From: Dactylosporangium fulvum
GTDB taxonomy: Bacteria > Actinomycetota > Actinomycetes > Mycobacteriales > Micromonosporaceae
Direction: 5' to 3'
Assembly (NCBI RefSeq): GCF_025137375.1
Contig: NZ_CP073720.1
Span: 3,992,501-4,056,500 of the forward strand
Length of the DNA stretch: 64,000 bases
Shown: positions 23,758 to 32,996 of the stretch, in pieces
Numbering within the stretch: position 1 is the stretch's first letter
How the letters are laid out: the number at the start of each line of letters is the position of its first letter
The notes under the pieces: model-generated
Seen by the model: the letters and a program-made list of their open reading frames with translations, nothing else
Databases searched by the model: none
Told to the model about the DNA's origin: nothing
Translations under genes and position numbers: made by a program

Positions 23758-25497
23758 ATGGCTACCGAGCTTCGAACCCGCCCCGTCGTCCCGCCGGTCG
23801 TGCGCCGCGCGCGGGTGCGGCGGCGCCGCCGGCTGGTCGTCGCCGTGGCGCTGCTGGTCGTCGCGCCGGGCGGGGCCGCGGTGAGCACCTACGCCGGCGA
23901 CGTCGACCGCGGGGTCCACGTCCTCGGCGCCGACCTCGGCGGCCTGTCCCGCGCGGACGCCGAGGCGAAGCTGCGCGCCAAGGACACCCGCGGCCCGGTC
24001 GACGTGCGGGTCGGCACCGAGCGCACCACCATCGACCCGGCCGCCGTCGGGCTGCGGCTCGACGTCGAGGCCACCGTCGACCGCGCGGTCCGGGTCACGC
24101 CCGGCCCGTTCGAGTGGCTGCACGGCGGGCGCGAGGTCGAGCCGGTGGTCCACGTCGACGCCGAGCGGCTCTACGACGCGCTCATGGTCCACCTCGGCCC
24201 GCAGGGCGACGCCCCGGTCCTGCCCGCGGTCCGGTTCGACAAGCTCCGCCCGGTCCCCGTCCACCCGGTCAGCGGCCGCGGCCTCGACCGCCGGGCGGTC
24301 GCCGGCATCGCCGAGCGCGGCTGGCTGCGCGGCGGGCCGATCGGCTTCCCCGTCGTCGACCTGGTGCCGAGGACGAGCCGGGAGGAGGTCGACCGCCTCG
24401 TCGCCGAGCTCGCGACCCCGGCCGTGGCGGCGCCGCTCGTGCTGGTCACGCCCCGCGGCGAGGTCACCGTCCCGGCCACCGCGATCGCCGCGGCGCTGCG
24501 CATGGAGTCCGACGCCGACGGCCGCATCGAGCCCACCATCGACGCCGCCGCCCTGCGCCGGGCCGCTCCCGCCGTGTTCGCCAAGGTCGAGATCCCCGCC
24601 ACCGACGCCGCGTTCCGGATCGTCGACGGCAGGCCGGTCGTCCAGCCGCAGACCGACGGCCAGCAGGTCGACCTCGCGCCGGGGCCGATCCTCGCCGCGC
24701 TGCGCGGCACCGCGACGCCCCGCCGGGTCGAGGTCGGCTTCGTCCCGGCCACGGCGAAGACGACCACCGCGGAGCTGGCGAAGCTGGGCGTGGCCGAGCG
24801 GGTGTCGACCTTCACCACGAAGTTCGCGCCCGGCCAGCCGCGCGTGGTCAACATCCGGATCATGGCGGAGGAGCTGCGCGGCGCGCTCGTGCGCCCGGGC
24901 GAGACGTTCAGCCTCAACGAGCACGTCGGCGAGCGATCCCGCGCCAAGGGCTACGTCGACGCGCCCGGCATCGAGAACGGGAAGATCAAGAATTCGCCCG
25001 GCGGCGGGGTCTCGCAGGTCGCCACGACCCTGTTCAACGCCGCCTACTACGCCGGGCTGGAGGACGTCGAGCACCGGCCGCACAGCTACTACTTCGACCG
25101 GTACCCGGCCGTCATCGAGGCGACCGTGGTCTACCCGTCGCTCGACCTGCGGTTCCGTAACGACGGCGGCACCGGCATCCTCGTCGACACCGCGACCACC
25201 GACTCCTCGATCACCGTGACGCTCTACGGCACCCGCCGCTTCGACGAGATCACCACGCAGTACGGCCCACGCACGAAGGTCGTCCAGCCGAAGACGGAGT
25301 ACCTGCAGGAGGAGGACTGCAACCCCACCGACGGGGAGCCGGGATTCCAGCAGGAGGCCTTCCGGGTCTTCAAGAAGGACGGCAAGGAGGTCCGCCGGCA
25401 GCGGTTCTTCTGGCGGTACGACCCGGAGCCGCATTTCGTGTGCGGCCCGCCCCCGCCGACGCTGTCCCCGGCGGGCGAACCCATGCCTGTCGGGTAG
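23758..25497 (+). CDS. VanW-family secreted protein with peptidoglycan-binding-like repeats
   Basis: 579 residues. Basic N-terminus and one signal anchor (about 24-42), two PG_binding_4-type modules (GVHVLGADLGGLSRADAEAKL at about 52-170 and a second to about 330), then the VanW domain at about 345-480 (RPGETFSLNEHVGERSRAKGY, GGGVSQVATTLFNAAYYAGL, YPSLDLRFRNDGG). VanW proteins occur in glycopeptide-resistance clusters and widely outside them, in the cell wall; the enzymatic role is not established. Ends with an acidic Cys-containing tail. ATG 23758 fits the anchor. Confidence 0.9.
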   Translation: MATELRTRPVVPPVVRRARVRRRRRLVVAVALLVVAPGGAAVSTYAGDVDRGVHVLGADLGGLSRADAEAKLRAKDTRGPVDVRVGTERTTIDPAAVGLRLDVEATVDRAVRVTPGPFEWLHGGREVEPVVHVDAERLYDALMVHLGPQGDAPVLPAVRFDKLRPVPVHPVSGRGLDRRAVAGIAERGWLRGGPIGFPVVDLVPRTSREEVDRLVAELATPAVAAPLVLVTPRGEVTVPATAIAAALRMESDADGRIEPTIDAAALRRAAPAVFAKVEIPATDAAFRIVDGRPVVQPQTDGQQVDLAPGPILAALRGTATPRRVEVGFVPATAKTTTAELAKLGVAERVSTFTTKFAPGQPRVVNIRIMAEELRGALVRPGETFSLNEHVGERSRAKGYVDAPGIENGKIKNSPGGGVSQVATTLFNAAYYAGLEDVEHRPHSYYFDRYPAVIEATVVYPSLDLRFRNDGGTGILVDTATTDSSITVTLYGTRRFDEITTQYGPRTKVVQPKTEYLQEEDCNPTDGEPGFQQEAFRVFKKDGKEVRRQRFFWRYDPEPHFVCGPPPPTLSPAGEPMPVG

Positions 25498-25531
25498 GCG
25501 GCGGGTCGGGTGCGGTGTGGATCGAGGACCG

Positions 25532-25537
25532 CATACT
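25532..25537 (+). promoter_or_regulatory. -10 hexamer of a leaderless DUF3592 gene
   Basis: CATACT ends 6 bases before GTG 25544, the distance from -10 to transcription start, so the mRNA would begin at or next to the start codon. It supports GTG 25544 over the upstream GTG 25517. Confidence 0.5.
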
Positions 25538-25543
25538 GGGGTC

Positions 25544-26065
25544 GTGGCTGGTCGGCGGGAGCGGGATCGGTGGGCGTCCGGAACGCGTCCGGAGACTCCC
25601 GGGCGGTCGGCGCCGCGCGGGCCGGGACGCTGGGCGCGGGCCGGCTTCGACCGGAAGAGCTGGGTCGCGGTCCTGTTCGGCGTCGTCCTGGGGGTTGGGC
25701 TGCTCGTCATCGGCATCGACGCGTGGCACGACCACCGCGTGCTGCAGGCCCGCGGTGTCGTGACGACCGGGCAGATCGTGGCGGTCCGCACCGGCAAGGC
25801 CGTGTACCTGACAGTGCGGTTCGCGACGGCCACCGGCGAGAGGATCACGGCCGACGTCACCAACCCCTCCACGAAGACGAAGCGCGAGGTGGGAGCGCCG
25901 ATCTCGCTGCGCTACGACCCGGAGGATCCGGCCGGGCGGGTGGCCGACGCCGATGACGACAGGGCCGTCCAGTCGCGATGGCTCCTCGTGGTCGGCGGTG
26001 CCGGGCTGCTGACGGCGATCGGCTGGGCGACGCTGTGGCGCCCGTTCCGGCTCGACACGCGGTGA
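25544..26065 (+). CDS. DUF3592 membrane protein
   Basis: 173 residues. An arginine-rich cytoplasmic N-terminus, a membrane helix (about 42-62), a beta-rich DUF3592 domain (GVVTTGQIVAVRTGKAVYLTVRFATATGERITADVTNPS, PISLRYDPEDPAGRV) and a second helix near the C-terminus. Such proteins are common in actinobacteria; the function is unknown. Start chosen from the leaderless promoter geometry; GTG 25517 would add nine residues without any ribosome-binding site. Convergent with the next gene. Confidence 0.8.
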   Translation: MAGRRERDRWASGTRPETPGRSAPRGPGRWARAGFDRKSWVAVLFGVVLGVGLLVIGIDAWHDHRVLQARGVVTTGQIVAVRTGKAVYLTVRFATATGERITADVTNPSTKTKREVGAPISLRYDPEDPAGRVADADDDRAVQSRWLLVVGGAGLLTAIGWATLWRPFRLDTR

Positions 26066-26084
26066 GCCGGAACGGGGCACCGCG
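26058..26084. terminator. hairpin between convergent genes
   Basis: CGCGGTG-N13-CACCGCG spans the last codons of DUF3592 and the 19-base gap to the facing oxidase gene. No T-run. Confidence 0.4.
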
Positions 26085-28508
26085 TCAGGCGCGGACCCGG
26101 GCGCTCGCCGGGTCGTAGAAGGGCCGGAGCGAGGCCCGCGCCGGGTACACCGAACCGGCGATCTCCACGGTCAGCTCCCCGCCGTCCAGCCACGCCTGGT
26201 CCAGAGCGGCGTCGCCGGCGTCGAGCATCGCCAGCCCGACCGCGCCGCCGAGCGTGTGCCCGTAGGAGGCGGCCCGCACGTAGCCGACGTCCCGGCCGTC
26301 GCGCCGCACGACCTCGCCGTGGTGCAGCACCGCCTTCGGGTCGGTGACCAGCACCTGCACGAGCCGCCGGGTGAGCGGGCCGGCCGCCTTGCGGGCGAGG
26401 ACCGCGTCCCGGCCGATGAACGCGGGCTTGTCCAGCGCGACCGCGAAGCCCAGCCCGGCCTCCAGCACACCGTCGGTGTTGTCGATGTCGTGGCCGTAGT
26501 CGCGGTACCCCTTCTCCATCCGCAGGCTGGCGAGCGCCTTGAGCCCGGCGTGGCGCAGGCCGAACTCCGCACCCGCGGCGACCAGCCGGTCGTAGACGTG
26601 GACGGCCTGCTCCGCCGGGACGTACAGCTCGTAGCCCAGCTCGCCGACGTAGGTGATCCGCAGGCACAGCACCCGCGCGTAGCCGATCTCGATCTCGTGT
26701 GCCCCGCGGAAGGGGAACGAGACGTCGGAGGAGGAGACGGCGGCCAGCAGCGACCGGGACGCCGGGCCCTGGACGTTGATCTGCGCCCAGCCCGACGTCA
26801 CGTCGGTGACGAACGCGTGCCGGTCGCCGATCCGCCGGCGCAGCCGCGCCTCGACGTGCCGGTGGGCGGTGTCGGAGGCGACCACCCAGAACCGGTCCTC
26901 GTCGAGCATCGTGACGGTCAGGTCGGCCTCGATCGTGCCGCCCTCGTTGAGCCACTGCGTGTAGGTCACGGTGTCCGGGTTGGACACGCGGTTGGCGGAC
27001 AGCTCCTCCAGGACCGCGCCCGCGTCGCGCCCCTGCACCAGGAACTTCGCCATGAACGACAGGTCCATGAGGATCACGCCCTCGCGTGCCGCCCGGTGCT
27101 CGGCCGCCCACTGCTCGAAGTAGTCCGGGCGGCCCCACGACAGCGACAGCGGGCCGGGGAAGCCGTAGACGTCGGGCATCTCCCAGCCGGAGACGTCCCG
27201 CAGGTACGGCCGGTGCACGGCGAGCCGGTCGTGCAGCGGGGACCGCTTGGCGTCGCGCGCCGACTGCATCGGCAGGCCGGGGAAGTGCGTCTGGTAGACC
27301 ATGCCGAGTGCCTCGACGGTCCGCTCCGCCCGGTACTGCCGGTTGCGCTGGTACGGCCGCAGGCGGTCGATGTGCATGCCGGTCACGTCGACGTCGGGCC
27401 GCCCCTCGGCGATCCAGTGCGCGAGCGCCTGCCCGATCCCGCCACCGGTGAGGATGCCGATCGAGTTGAGCCCGGCCGCGACGAAGTAGTTGCGCAGCTC
27501 CGGGGCCTCGCCGAAGATCGGCGCCAGGTCGGGGGTGAAGCTCTCCGGGCCGCAGAAGAAGGTCCGCACGCCGGCCGTCGCCGTCACCGGGATGCGTGCC
27601 ATCGCCGCCTCCAGGTAGGGCGCCATCCGGTCCCAGTCCGGCGGCAGCGTCCCGAACGAGAAGCCGTCGGGCACCCGGTCGACGCTCCACGGCGCGGCCC
27701 TGCCCTCGAACAGCCCGACCATGAGGCCGCCGGTCTCCTCCCGGAAGTACCCGTAGGCCCCCGGGTCCTCGAGGACCGGGAGGTCGGCGGTGACACCTTC
27801 GATCGGCTCGGTGATGAGGTAGTAGTGCTCGGCGGCCTGCAGCGGGATGCTGACCCCGGCCTCCTCGCCGAGCTGGCGGGCCCACATGCCGGCGCAGTTG
27901 ACCACCGTCTCGGCCTCGACGTCCCCGAACGGCGTCCGCACCCCGGTGACGGTGTCCCCGCGGCGGAGCACCCCGGTGACCGGCACCCCCTCGCGGATCG
28001 TCGCGCCCCGCATCCGGGCGCCCTTGGCCAGGGACATCGTCACGTCGACCGGGTTGGCGCGCCCGTCGTCGGCGACGTAGAACCCGGCGAGCACGTCGTC
28101 GGTCCGGGCGAGCGGGAAGAGGGAGCGCACCTCGGCGGGGGAGATCTCCGCCACGTCGACGCCGCAGTGGCGGTTGAACGCGGCGACCCGGCGGTACTCC
28201 TCCAGCCGTCCCGGGTCGGTCGCCAGCTCGATGAACCCGCATTGGCGCAGCCCGGTCGAGAGACCGGTCTCCGATTCCAGGCTCGCGTACAGGTCCCGCG
28301 TGTACTGTCGCATCCGCGTCGAGGTCTCCGACAGCGAGCCGAAGGTGACCATGAGACCGGCCGCGTGCCAGGTGGTGCCGGCGGTCAGCCGGTCCCGCTC
28401 CAGCAACAGCACGTCGGTGACGCCCTGCCGCGCCAGGTGGTAGGCGACGGAGGTGCCGATCACGCCCCCGCCGATGATGACGACGCGGGCCCGTTCAGGG
28501 AGGTTCAT
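26085..28508 (-). CDS. dimethylglycine/sarcosine oxidase-like FAD enzyme with GcvT domain
   Basis: 807 residues: an FAD-dependent DAO domain (about 8-370, opening VVIIGGGVIGTSVAYHLARQG), an FAD-dependent-oxidoreductase central region, and a GcvT aminomethyltransferase domain (about 430-807, with NVQGPASRSLLAAV, GELGYELYVP, ASLRMEKGYRDYGHDIDNTDG and FIGRDAV). TTWHAAGL at 45-52 corresponds to the site where mammalian dimethylglycine dehydrogenase binds FAD covalently through His. It should demethylate N-methylglycines and pass the one-carbon unit to tetrahydrofolate, in the cytoplasm. The ATG overlaps the ATG of the divergent gene. Confidence 0.9.
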   Translation of the reverse strand: MNLPERARVVIIGGGVIGTSVAYHLARQGVTDVLLLERDRLTAGTTWHAAGLMVTFGSLSETSTRMRQYTRDLYASLESETGLSTGLRQCGFIELATDPGRLEEYRRVAAFNRHCGVDVAEISPAEVRSLFPLARTDDVLAGFYVADDGRANPVDVTMSLAKGARMRGATIREGVPVTGVLRRGDTVTGVRTPFGDVEAETVVNCAGMWARQLGEEAGVSIPLQAAEHYYLITEPIEGVTADLPVLEDPGAYGYFREETGGLMVGLFEGRAAPWSVDRVPDGFSFGTLPPDWDRMAPYLEAAMARIPVTATAGVRTFFCGPESFTPDLAPIFGEAPELRNYFVAAGLNSIGILTGGGIGQALAHWIAEGRPDVDVTGMHIDRLRPYQRNRQYRAERTVEALGMVYQTHFPGLPMQSARDAKRSPLHDRLAVHRPYLRDVSGWEMPDVYGFPGPLSLSWGRPDYFEQWAAEHRAAREGVILMDLSFMAKFLVQGRDAGAVLEELSANRVSNPDTVTYTQWLNEGGTIEADLTVTMLDEDRFWVVASDTAHRHVEARLRRRIGDRHAFVTDVTSGWAQINVQGPASRSLLAAVSSSDVSFPFRGAHEIEIGYARVLCLRITYVGELGYELYVPAEQAVHVYDRLVAAGAEFGLRHAGLKALASLRMEKGYRDYGHDIDNTDGVLEAGLGFAVALDKPAFIGRDAVLARKAAGPLTRRLVQVLVTDPKAVLHHGEVVRRDGRDVGYVRAASYGHTLGGAVGLAMLDAGDAALDQAWLDGGELTVEIAGSVYPARASLRPFYDPASARVRA

Positions 28509-29451
28509 GACCAGCAGGGTAGTGGTCGTCGGAGCGGGAATCGCGGGGCTCGCCTGTGCGCGTCTGCTGATCGAACGCGGACTGGACGTCCGTGTCCTGG
28601 AGCGGGGCGAGGTGCCCGGGGGACGCCTGGCCAGCCCTGAGGTGGACGGCCGGCCGGTCGACCTCGGCGCCGCCTACTTCACCGTCAGCGACCCGGCCTT
28701 CGGCACGGTCGTGGCCGGCTGGCACGAGCGGGGTCTCGTCCGGCCGTGGACGTCGCGTTTTGCGGTGTACGGGCCGAGCCCGCACTCCCCGGACTCGCCG
28801 GGCCCGCAGCGCTGGTCGGCGCCGGGCGGCCTCGGTTCGCTCGCCGCGGATCTGGCGGCCGGCCTGCCGGTGGAGTACGGCGTGGCCGTGCGCGACCTCG
28901 CCGGGCTGGGCGACGCCCGGGTGGTCCTGGCGATGCCCGCCCCGCAGGCCGCGGCGGTCCACCGGCCGGCCGCCGCCGTCGCCGTCGACCAGGACTGGCA
29001 GCCGTCGCTCGCGGTGGCGCTGCGCTACCCGGCACGCTGCTGGCCCGACTTCGCGGGCGCCTTCGTCAACGACCACCCGGTCCTGATCACCGTCTGCGAC
29101 GACGGGGACCGCCGCGGGGACCGGGCTCCCGTCCTCGTGGCGCACACGACCCCCGGCTACGCCTGGGAGGACGCCGCCGCGCAGGTCGAGGCCGCCGTCC
29201 GGGAGGTGCTGCACCTGCCGTCCGCAGGGGCCGTCGCCGCGGTCCGGCGCTGGCCGCACGCCCGGCCGGCACACCCGTACAGTTCCGGCTTCGCGAGCGT
29301 CGAAGGCGTCCTCCTGGCTGGTGACGGGTTCGGCCGGCCCCGCGTCGAGGCCGCCTGGCACTCCGGGCGGGCGGCGGGCCGGGAAATCTCAGGGAAGATC
29401 TCCGGGACGGAGTCTGCGAAAAAGCCGTCAACCGGGGACGCGCCGAGGTAG
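28507..29451 (+). CDS. FAD-dependent NAD(P)/amine-oxidase-like oxidoreductase
   Basis: 314 residues. Rossmann start VVVVGAGIAGLACARLLIERG followed by the E-R-G...G-G-R-L signature (about 29-41) and DLGAAYF, as in renalase-like or amine-oxidase flavoproteins; the C-terminal FAD contact is VLLAGDGFGRPRVEAAWHSGR. Start ATG 28507 follows GGGAGG by 5 bases. Its start codon overlaps, on the opposite strand, that of the dimethylglycine oxidase-like gene, so both promoters lie inside the neighbouring coding regions. The reductant and substrate are not evident. Confidence 0.87.
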   Translation: MTSRVVVVGAGIAGLACARLLIERGLDVRVLERGEVPGGRLASPEVDGRPVDLGAAYFTVSDPAFGTVVAGWHERGLVRPWTSRFAVYGPSPHSPDSPGPQRWSAPGGLGSLAADLAAGLPVEYGVAVRDLAGLGDARVVLAMPAPQAAAVHRPAAAVAVDQDWQPSLAVALRYPARCWPDFAGAFVNDHPVLITVCDDGDRRGDRAPVLVAHTTPGYAWEDAAAQVEAAVREVLHLPSAGAVAAVRRWPHARPAHPYSSGFASVEGVLLAGDGFGRPRVEAAWHSGRAAGREISGKISGTESAKKPSTGDAPR

Positions 29452-29611
29452 CCTCGTGGGCGCCAACGCTGTTGATATGTCCACAGTGGACCGATTCGCC
29501 GCTCCTGCGGCGTGAGCAGCACCACAGGACATTCATTCATGTCGGTCGGGAACACATCCGGAGCCGGCGGCGTTCGTTACACAACCAAGTCACCAAGAAG
29601 GGGTGAACGCC

Positions 29612-29911
29612 ATGGCCATCAGCACCGACTACGACGCGCCGCGCCACCCGGCCGGCAGCGATCTCGCCGAGGACAGCCTCGAGGAGCTCACTGCCCGCCG
29701 CACCACGGCGCAATCGGCGCTCGTCGACGTCGACGAGAACGAGTCAGGCTTCGAGCTGCCGGGCGCCGAGCTGCCCGACGAGGAGCTGACCGTGCCCGTC
29801 GTCCCGATGCGCGGCGACGAGTTCCGCTGCTCCAGCTGTTTCCTGGTGCACCACCGCAGCCAGCTGGCCCGCGAGAAGAACGGCGCGCCGATCTGCCGGG
29901 AATGCGACTAG
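29612..29911 (+). CDS. DUF4193 zinc-ribbon protein
   Basis: 99 residues. Nearly full agreement with actinobacterial DUF4193: (A)TDYDAPR.......EDSLEEL.ARR, an acidic middle, ELPGAELPDEELTV and the C-terminal ribbon FRCSSCFLVHHRSQLAREKNG with C-R-E-C-D, a four-cysteine zinc site. ATG 29612 follows an AAGGGGTG ribosome site; GTG 29603 is in frame but too close to that site. Conserved small cytoplasmic protein of unknown role, associated in the literature with RNA-polymerase-related regulation only speculatively. Confidence 0.92.
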   Translation: MAISTDYDAPRHPAGSDLAEDSLEELTARRTTAQSALVDVDENESGFELPGAELPDEELTVPVVPMRGDEFRCSSCFLVHHRSQLAREKNGAPICRECD

Positions 29912-29940
29912 TCCGACGGCGAGGTTCCTGGTCCGGGTGA

Positions 29941-30852
29941 TCAGGGACGGCGGGCCGGGACCCGGATCCGAGTCAGGTCCTCCGCCACCACGACCTCGCC
30001 GTCGAACCGCGCCTCGGCCTCCCGCCGGAACACCGCCGGGTCGTCGTAGCGCTGCGAGAAGTGGGTGAGCACCAGCGTGCGCACCCCGCACTCCGCGGCC
30101 ACCGTCGCCGCCTGGCCGGCGGTGAGATGGCCGTGCGCCGCGGCCAGATCCGCGTCGCCGTCGAGGTAGGTCGCCTCGATCACGAGCAGGTCCGCCCCCT
30201 CGGCCAGCTCGAACACCCCCGGGCACAGCCGCGTGTCCATCACGAAGGCGAAGCGCTGGCCTCGCCGCGCCACGCTGACCTGCTCCAGGGTGACGACCTT
30301 CCCGTCCTTCTCGAACGCCCCGGTCCGCTGCAGCACCCCGATCTCGGGGCCGCTGATCCCGTGCGCGGCCAGCTCCTCCGGCAGCATCCGGCGCCCGTCG
30401 GGCTCGACCAGCCGGTATCCGTACGTGGGGATGGCGTGGTCCAGCCGCCGCGCCTCGATGCTCATCGCCCCGGTCCGGGCGATCACCCCCTCCGCGCTCA
30501 CCGGCTCGGCCCGGACGTCGACCACGTCGTGGAAGCTCGAGGCGTGGCGCAGGTGGTGGAAGAACCCCGCGCCCTCCGCCGGGAAGTGGACCGGCACCGG
30601 GTGCGGCGCCCGGTCCAGCGACAGCCGCTGGATGACCCCCGGCAGGCCCAGGCAGTGGTCGCCGTGGAAGTGGGTGACGCAGATCCGGGTGAGGTCCGAG
30701 GCCGCGACCCCGGCGTGCGCCATCTGCCGCTGCGTGCCGTCCCCCGGGTCGAACAGGATGCCCTCACCGTCCCAGAACAGCACGTAACCGTTGTGGTTCC
30801 TGATGCGGGTGGGCACCTGGCTGGCGGTCCCCAGGACGACAAGCTCGCGCAC
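29941..30852 (-). CDS. rnz: ribonuclease Z
   Basis: 303 residues, the bacterial short form. THFHGDHCLGLPG carries the zinc-binding HxHxDH, with later ligands in RLDHAIPTYGYR, FVMDTR and the C-terminal VLTHFSQRY. The exosite arm region for tRNA is present between about 135 and 190. It removes 3' trailers from tRNA precursors. GTG 30852 start. Divergent from the patatin gene with 30 bp between starts. Confidence 0.92.
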   Translation of the reverse strand: MRELVVLGTASQVPTRIRNHNGYVLFWDGEGILFDPGDGTQRQMAHAGVAASDLTRICVTHFHGDHCLGLPGVIQRLSLDRAPHPVPVHFPAEGAGFFHHLRHASSFHDVVDVRAEPVSAEGVIARTGAMSIEARRLDHAIPTYGYRLVEPDGRRMLPEELAAHGISGPEIGVLQRTGAFEKDGKVVTLEQVSVARRGQRFAFVMDTRLCPGVFELAEGADLLVIEATYLDGDADLAAAHGHLTAGQAATVAAECGVRTLVLTHFSQRYDDPAVFRREAEARFDGEVVVAEDLTRIRVPARRP

Positions 30853-30882
30853 CCGAGTATCTTGCCGCTATCTTTCCGTCCC

Positions 30883-31713
30883 ATGACAACCGCACTGGTG
30901 CTCGGTGGCGGCGGGGTCGTCGGGGTGGCCTGGGAGACCGGCGTCATCGCCGGCCTGGCCGCCGCGGGGCTCGACCTGCGCGTCGCGGATCTTGTCGTCG
31001 GCACCTCCGCGGGATCGGTCGTCGCCGCCCAGATCACCAGCGGCGCGTCCGTGCCGGAGCTGTACGACCGGCAGCTCGCCCCGCCGACCGGCGAGATCGC
31101 GGCGCGGCTCGGCGGCGCGGTGCTGCTGCGCTACCTGGCCGCGACCACGCGCCGCACCGACCGGGCCGCCCTCGCGCACCTCGGCCGGTCCGCGCGGCGC
31201 GCCCGCACCGTCCCCGAGGCCGAGCGCCGGGCGGTCATCGCCGGCCGCCTGCCCCGGCACGAGTGGCCCACCTCGCCCCGCCTGCTGATCACCGCCGTCG
31301 ACGCGACGACCGGCGAGGAGGTCGTCTTCGACCGCGACTCGGGCGTCGACCTGGTCTCCGCGGTCGCCGCCAGCTGCGCCGTCCCGGTGGTCTGGCCGAC
31401 CGTGACGATCGGCGGCCGGCAGTACATGGACGGCGGCGTCCGTTCGGCGGCCCACGTCGACCTCGCGACGGGCCACGACCGCGTGGTCGTCCTCGCCCCG
31501 ACGACCGTGTCCCTGCGCCGCTCCGGCCGGGTGGCGACGGAGATCGCCGCGCTCGGCCCGTCGGTGCGGTCGGTGCTCATCTCCCCGTCGCCGGCCGCCC
31601 GGCAGGCCATGGGCCGCAACGCCCTGGACCCGGCCCGCCGCGCGGCCTCGGCGGAGGCCGGCCTGCGCCAGGCCGCCGAGGCCGTCGACGCGATCCGCGC
31701 CGTCTGGCCGTAG
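30883..31713 (+). CDS. patatin-like phospholipase
   Basis: 276 residues. Oxyanion loop GGGGVVG at about 8-14, nucleophile elbow G-T-S-A-G-S at about 43-48 and the dyad aspartate in YMDGGVRS near 181-188, the full Ser-Asp catalytic set. A lipid acyl hydrolase of the cytoplasm, possibly acting on membrane phospholipids. TATCTT at 30869-30874 ends 8 bases before the ATG, so the leader is very short. Confidence 0.9.
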   Translation: MTTALVLGGGGVVGVAWETGVIAGLAAAGLDLRVADLVVGTSAGSVVAAQITSGASVPELYDRQLAPPTGEIAARLGGAVLLRYLAATTRRTDRAALAHLGRSARRARTVPEAERRAVIAGRLPRHEWPTSPRLLITAVDATTGEEVVFDRDSGVDLVSAVAASCAVPVVWPTVTIGGRQYMDGGVRSAAHVDLATGHDRVVVLAPTTVSLRRSGRVATEIAALGPSVRSVLISPSPAARQAMGRNALDPARRAASAEAGLRQAAEAVDAIRAVWP

Positions 31714-31777
31714 GAGGTGCCGCCGGACCGGCCGGCGTCTCGTACTTTGGGCTGATCTGGAGCGGCCGGTGCGCTCC

Positions 31778-31783
31778 TACCAT
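31778..31783 (+). promoter_or_regulatory. -10 hexamer of the sensor kinase gene
   Basis: TACCAT, six bases, then GTG 31790. The same hexamer and spacing precede the small ORF at 63386. Indicates a leaderless mRNA. Confidence 0.5.
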
Positions 31784-31789
31784 CGACGT

Positions 31790-32932
31790 GTGACCGACCT
31801 GATGCGTGCCGTCTGGGCCGAGCCCCGGCCCGCCGGGGCGCCCCGGCGGGTCTGGCGGGACTGGGCGCTGGTCGCGGTGCTCGTGCCGGCCACGGTCCTC
31901 GAAGGGATCTTCCGGGCCGACGTGCCGTGGCGGGGCCTCTCGATCGCCATCACGCTCGGGTTGATCCCGACGGTGCTGTGGCGGCGGACCCGGCCCCTCG
32001 CCGTGGTCGCCGTCGCGTTCGGCATCTGCGGGCTGGCGACGGTGCTGACCAGCGGCGCGCCGCCGGGCCTGAACGCGATGGCGTTCATGCTGATCCTGCC
32101 CTACGCGCTGTATCGCTGGGGCTCCGGCGCCGAGGCCGTGATCGGGTCGGCGGTCATCACCGCGAAGATGGGCGCGGCCTTCGCCACCGGGGACCTCGAC
32201 GCGGGCCAGGTGCTCGCCGGGTTCGCCCTCCTGTCCGCGGCGTGCGCGCTCGGCACCACGTTCCGGTATCGTGCCCGCGCCCGCGGCCGGGAGCTGGAGC
32301 AGGCGCGGCTGCTCGAGCGGGAGCGGCTCGCCCGCGACCTGCACGACACCGTCGCCCACCACGTCTCGGCGATGAAGATCCGGGCCCAGGCCGGCCTGGC
32401 GACCGCTGCCGTCGACCCGCGCGCGGCGGTCGACGCGCTGCACGTCATCGAGGCGGAGGCGTCGCGCGCCCTCGACGAGATGCGCGCCATGGTCCGGCTC
32501 CTCCGGCGCGGCGAACCGGAACCGGTCCCGAACGGCGTCGCCGACCTCGAGCGCCTCGCCGACCGCCGCCGCGCCGGGCCCTCCGTCGACGTGCAGATCC
32601 TCGGCGCCGTCGACGGCCTGCCGCCCTCGGTCGGCAGCACGATCTACCGCCTGGCGCAGGAGTCGGTCACCAACGCCCGGCGGCACGCCCGCCACGCGAC
32701 CCGGATCGAGGTCCGGGTCGCCGCCGACGACACGGCGGTCCGGCTGAGGGTCAGCGACGACGGCGATCCCGGCGCCGCCCGGCCCGGCGCCGCGCCCGGC
32801 TACGGGCTGATCGGCATGCGCGAGCGCGCCGGTCTGCTCGGCGGCACCTGCGAGGCCGGCCCGGACCCCGGGCGGGGCTGGACCGTCACCGCCGTCCTGC
32901 CGCTGACCGGGGCGGGGCGGATCGCGGTATGA
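31790..32932 (+). CDS. NarL-family sensor histidine kinase
   Basis: 380 residues from GTG 31790. About five membrane helices in the first ~165 residues, then HisKA_3 with phosphoacceptor in ARDLHDTVAHHVSAM, and a HATPase_c domain (QESVTNARRHA, SDDG, GLIGMRERAGLLGG). It autophosphorylates on His and phosphorylates the response regulator encoded 64 bp downstream. The membrane part lacks an obvious periplasmic domain, so the signal may be membrane-borne. Confidence 0.92.
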   Translation: MTDLMRAVWAEPRPAGAPRRVWRDWALVAVLVPATVLEGIFRADVPWRGLSIAITLGLIPTVLWRRTRPLAVVAVAFGICGLATVLTSGAPPGLNAMAFMLILPYALYRWGSGAEAVIGSAVITAKMGAAFATGDLDAGQVLAGFALLSAACALGTTFRYRARARGRELEQARLLERERLARDLHDTVAHHVSAMKIRAQAGLATAAVDPRAAVDALHVIEAEASRALDEMRAMVRLLRRGEPEPVPNGVADLERLADRRRAGPSVDVQILGAVDGLPPSVGSTIYRLAQESVTNARRHARHATRIEVRVAADDTAVRLRVSDDGDPGAARPGAAPGYGLIGMRERAGLLGGTCEAGPDPGRGWTVTAVLPLTGAGRIAV

Positions 32933-32996
32933 CCGCTGGAGCGCGGCGGAGGCGGGCGCGCCGCCGGATTGTTTCGGGTTTTCGAGGTAGGGCCGC

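Noticed and set aside
26256..28640. A 794-codon antisense frame over the dimethylglycine oxidase-like gene
   Set aside because: Same third-position GC shadow effect; the minus-strand gene has full-length domain matches.
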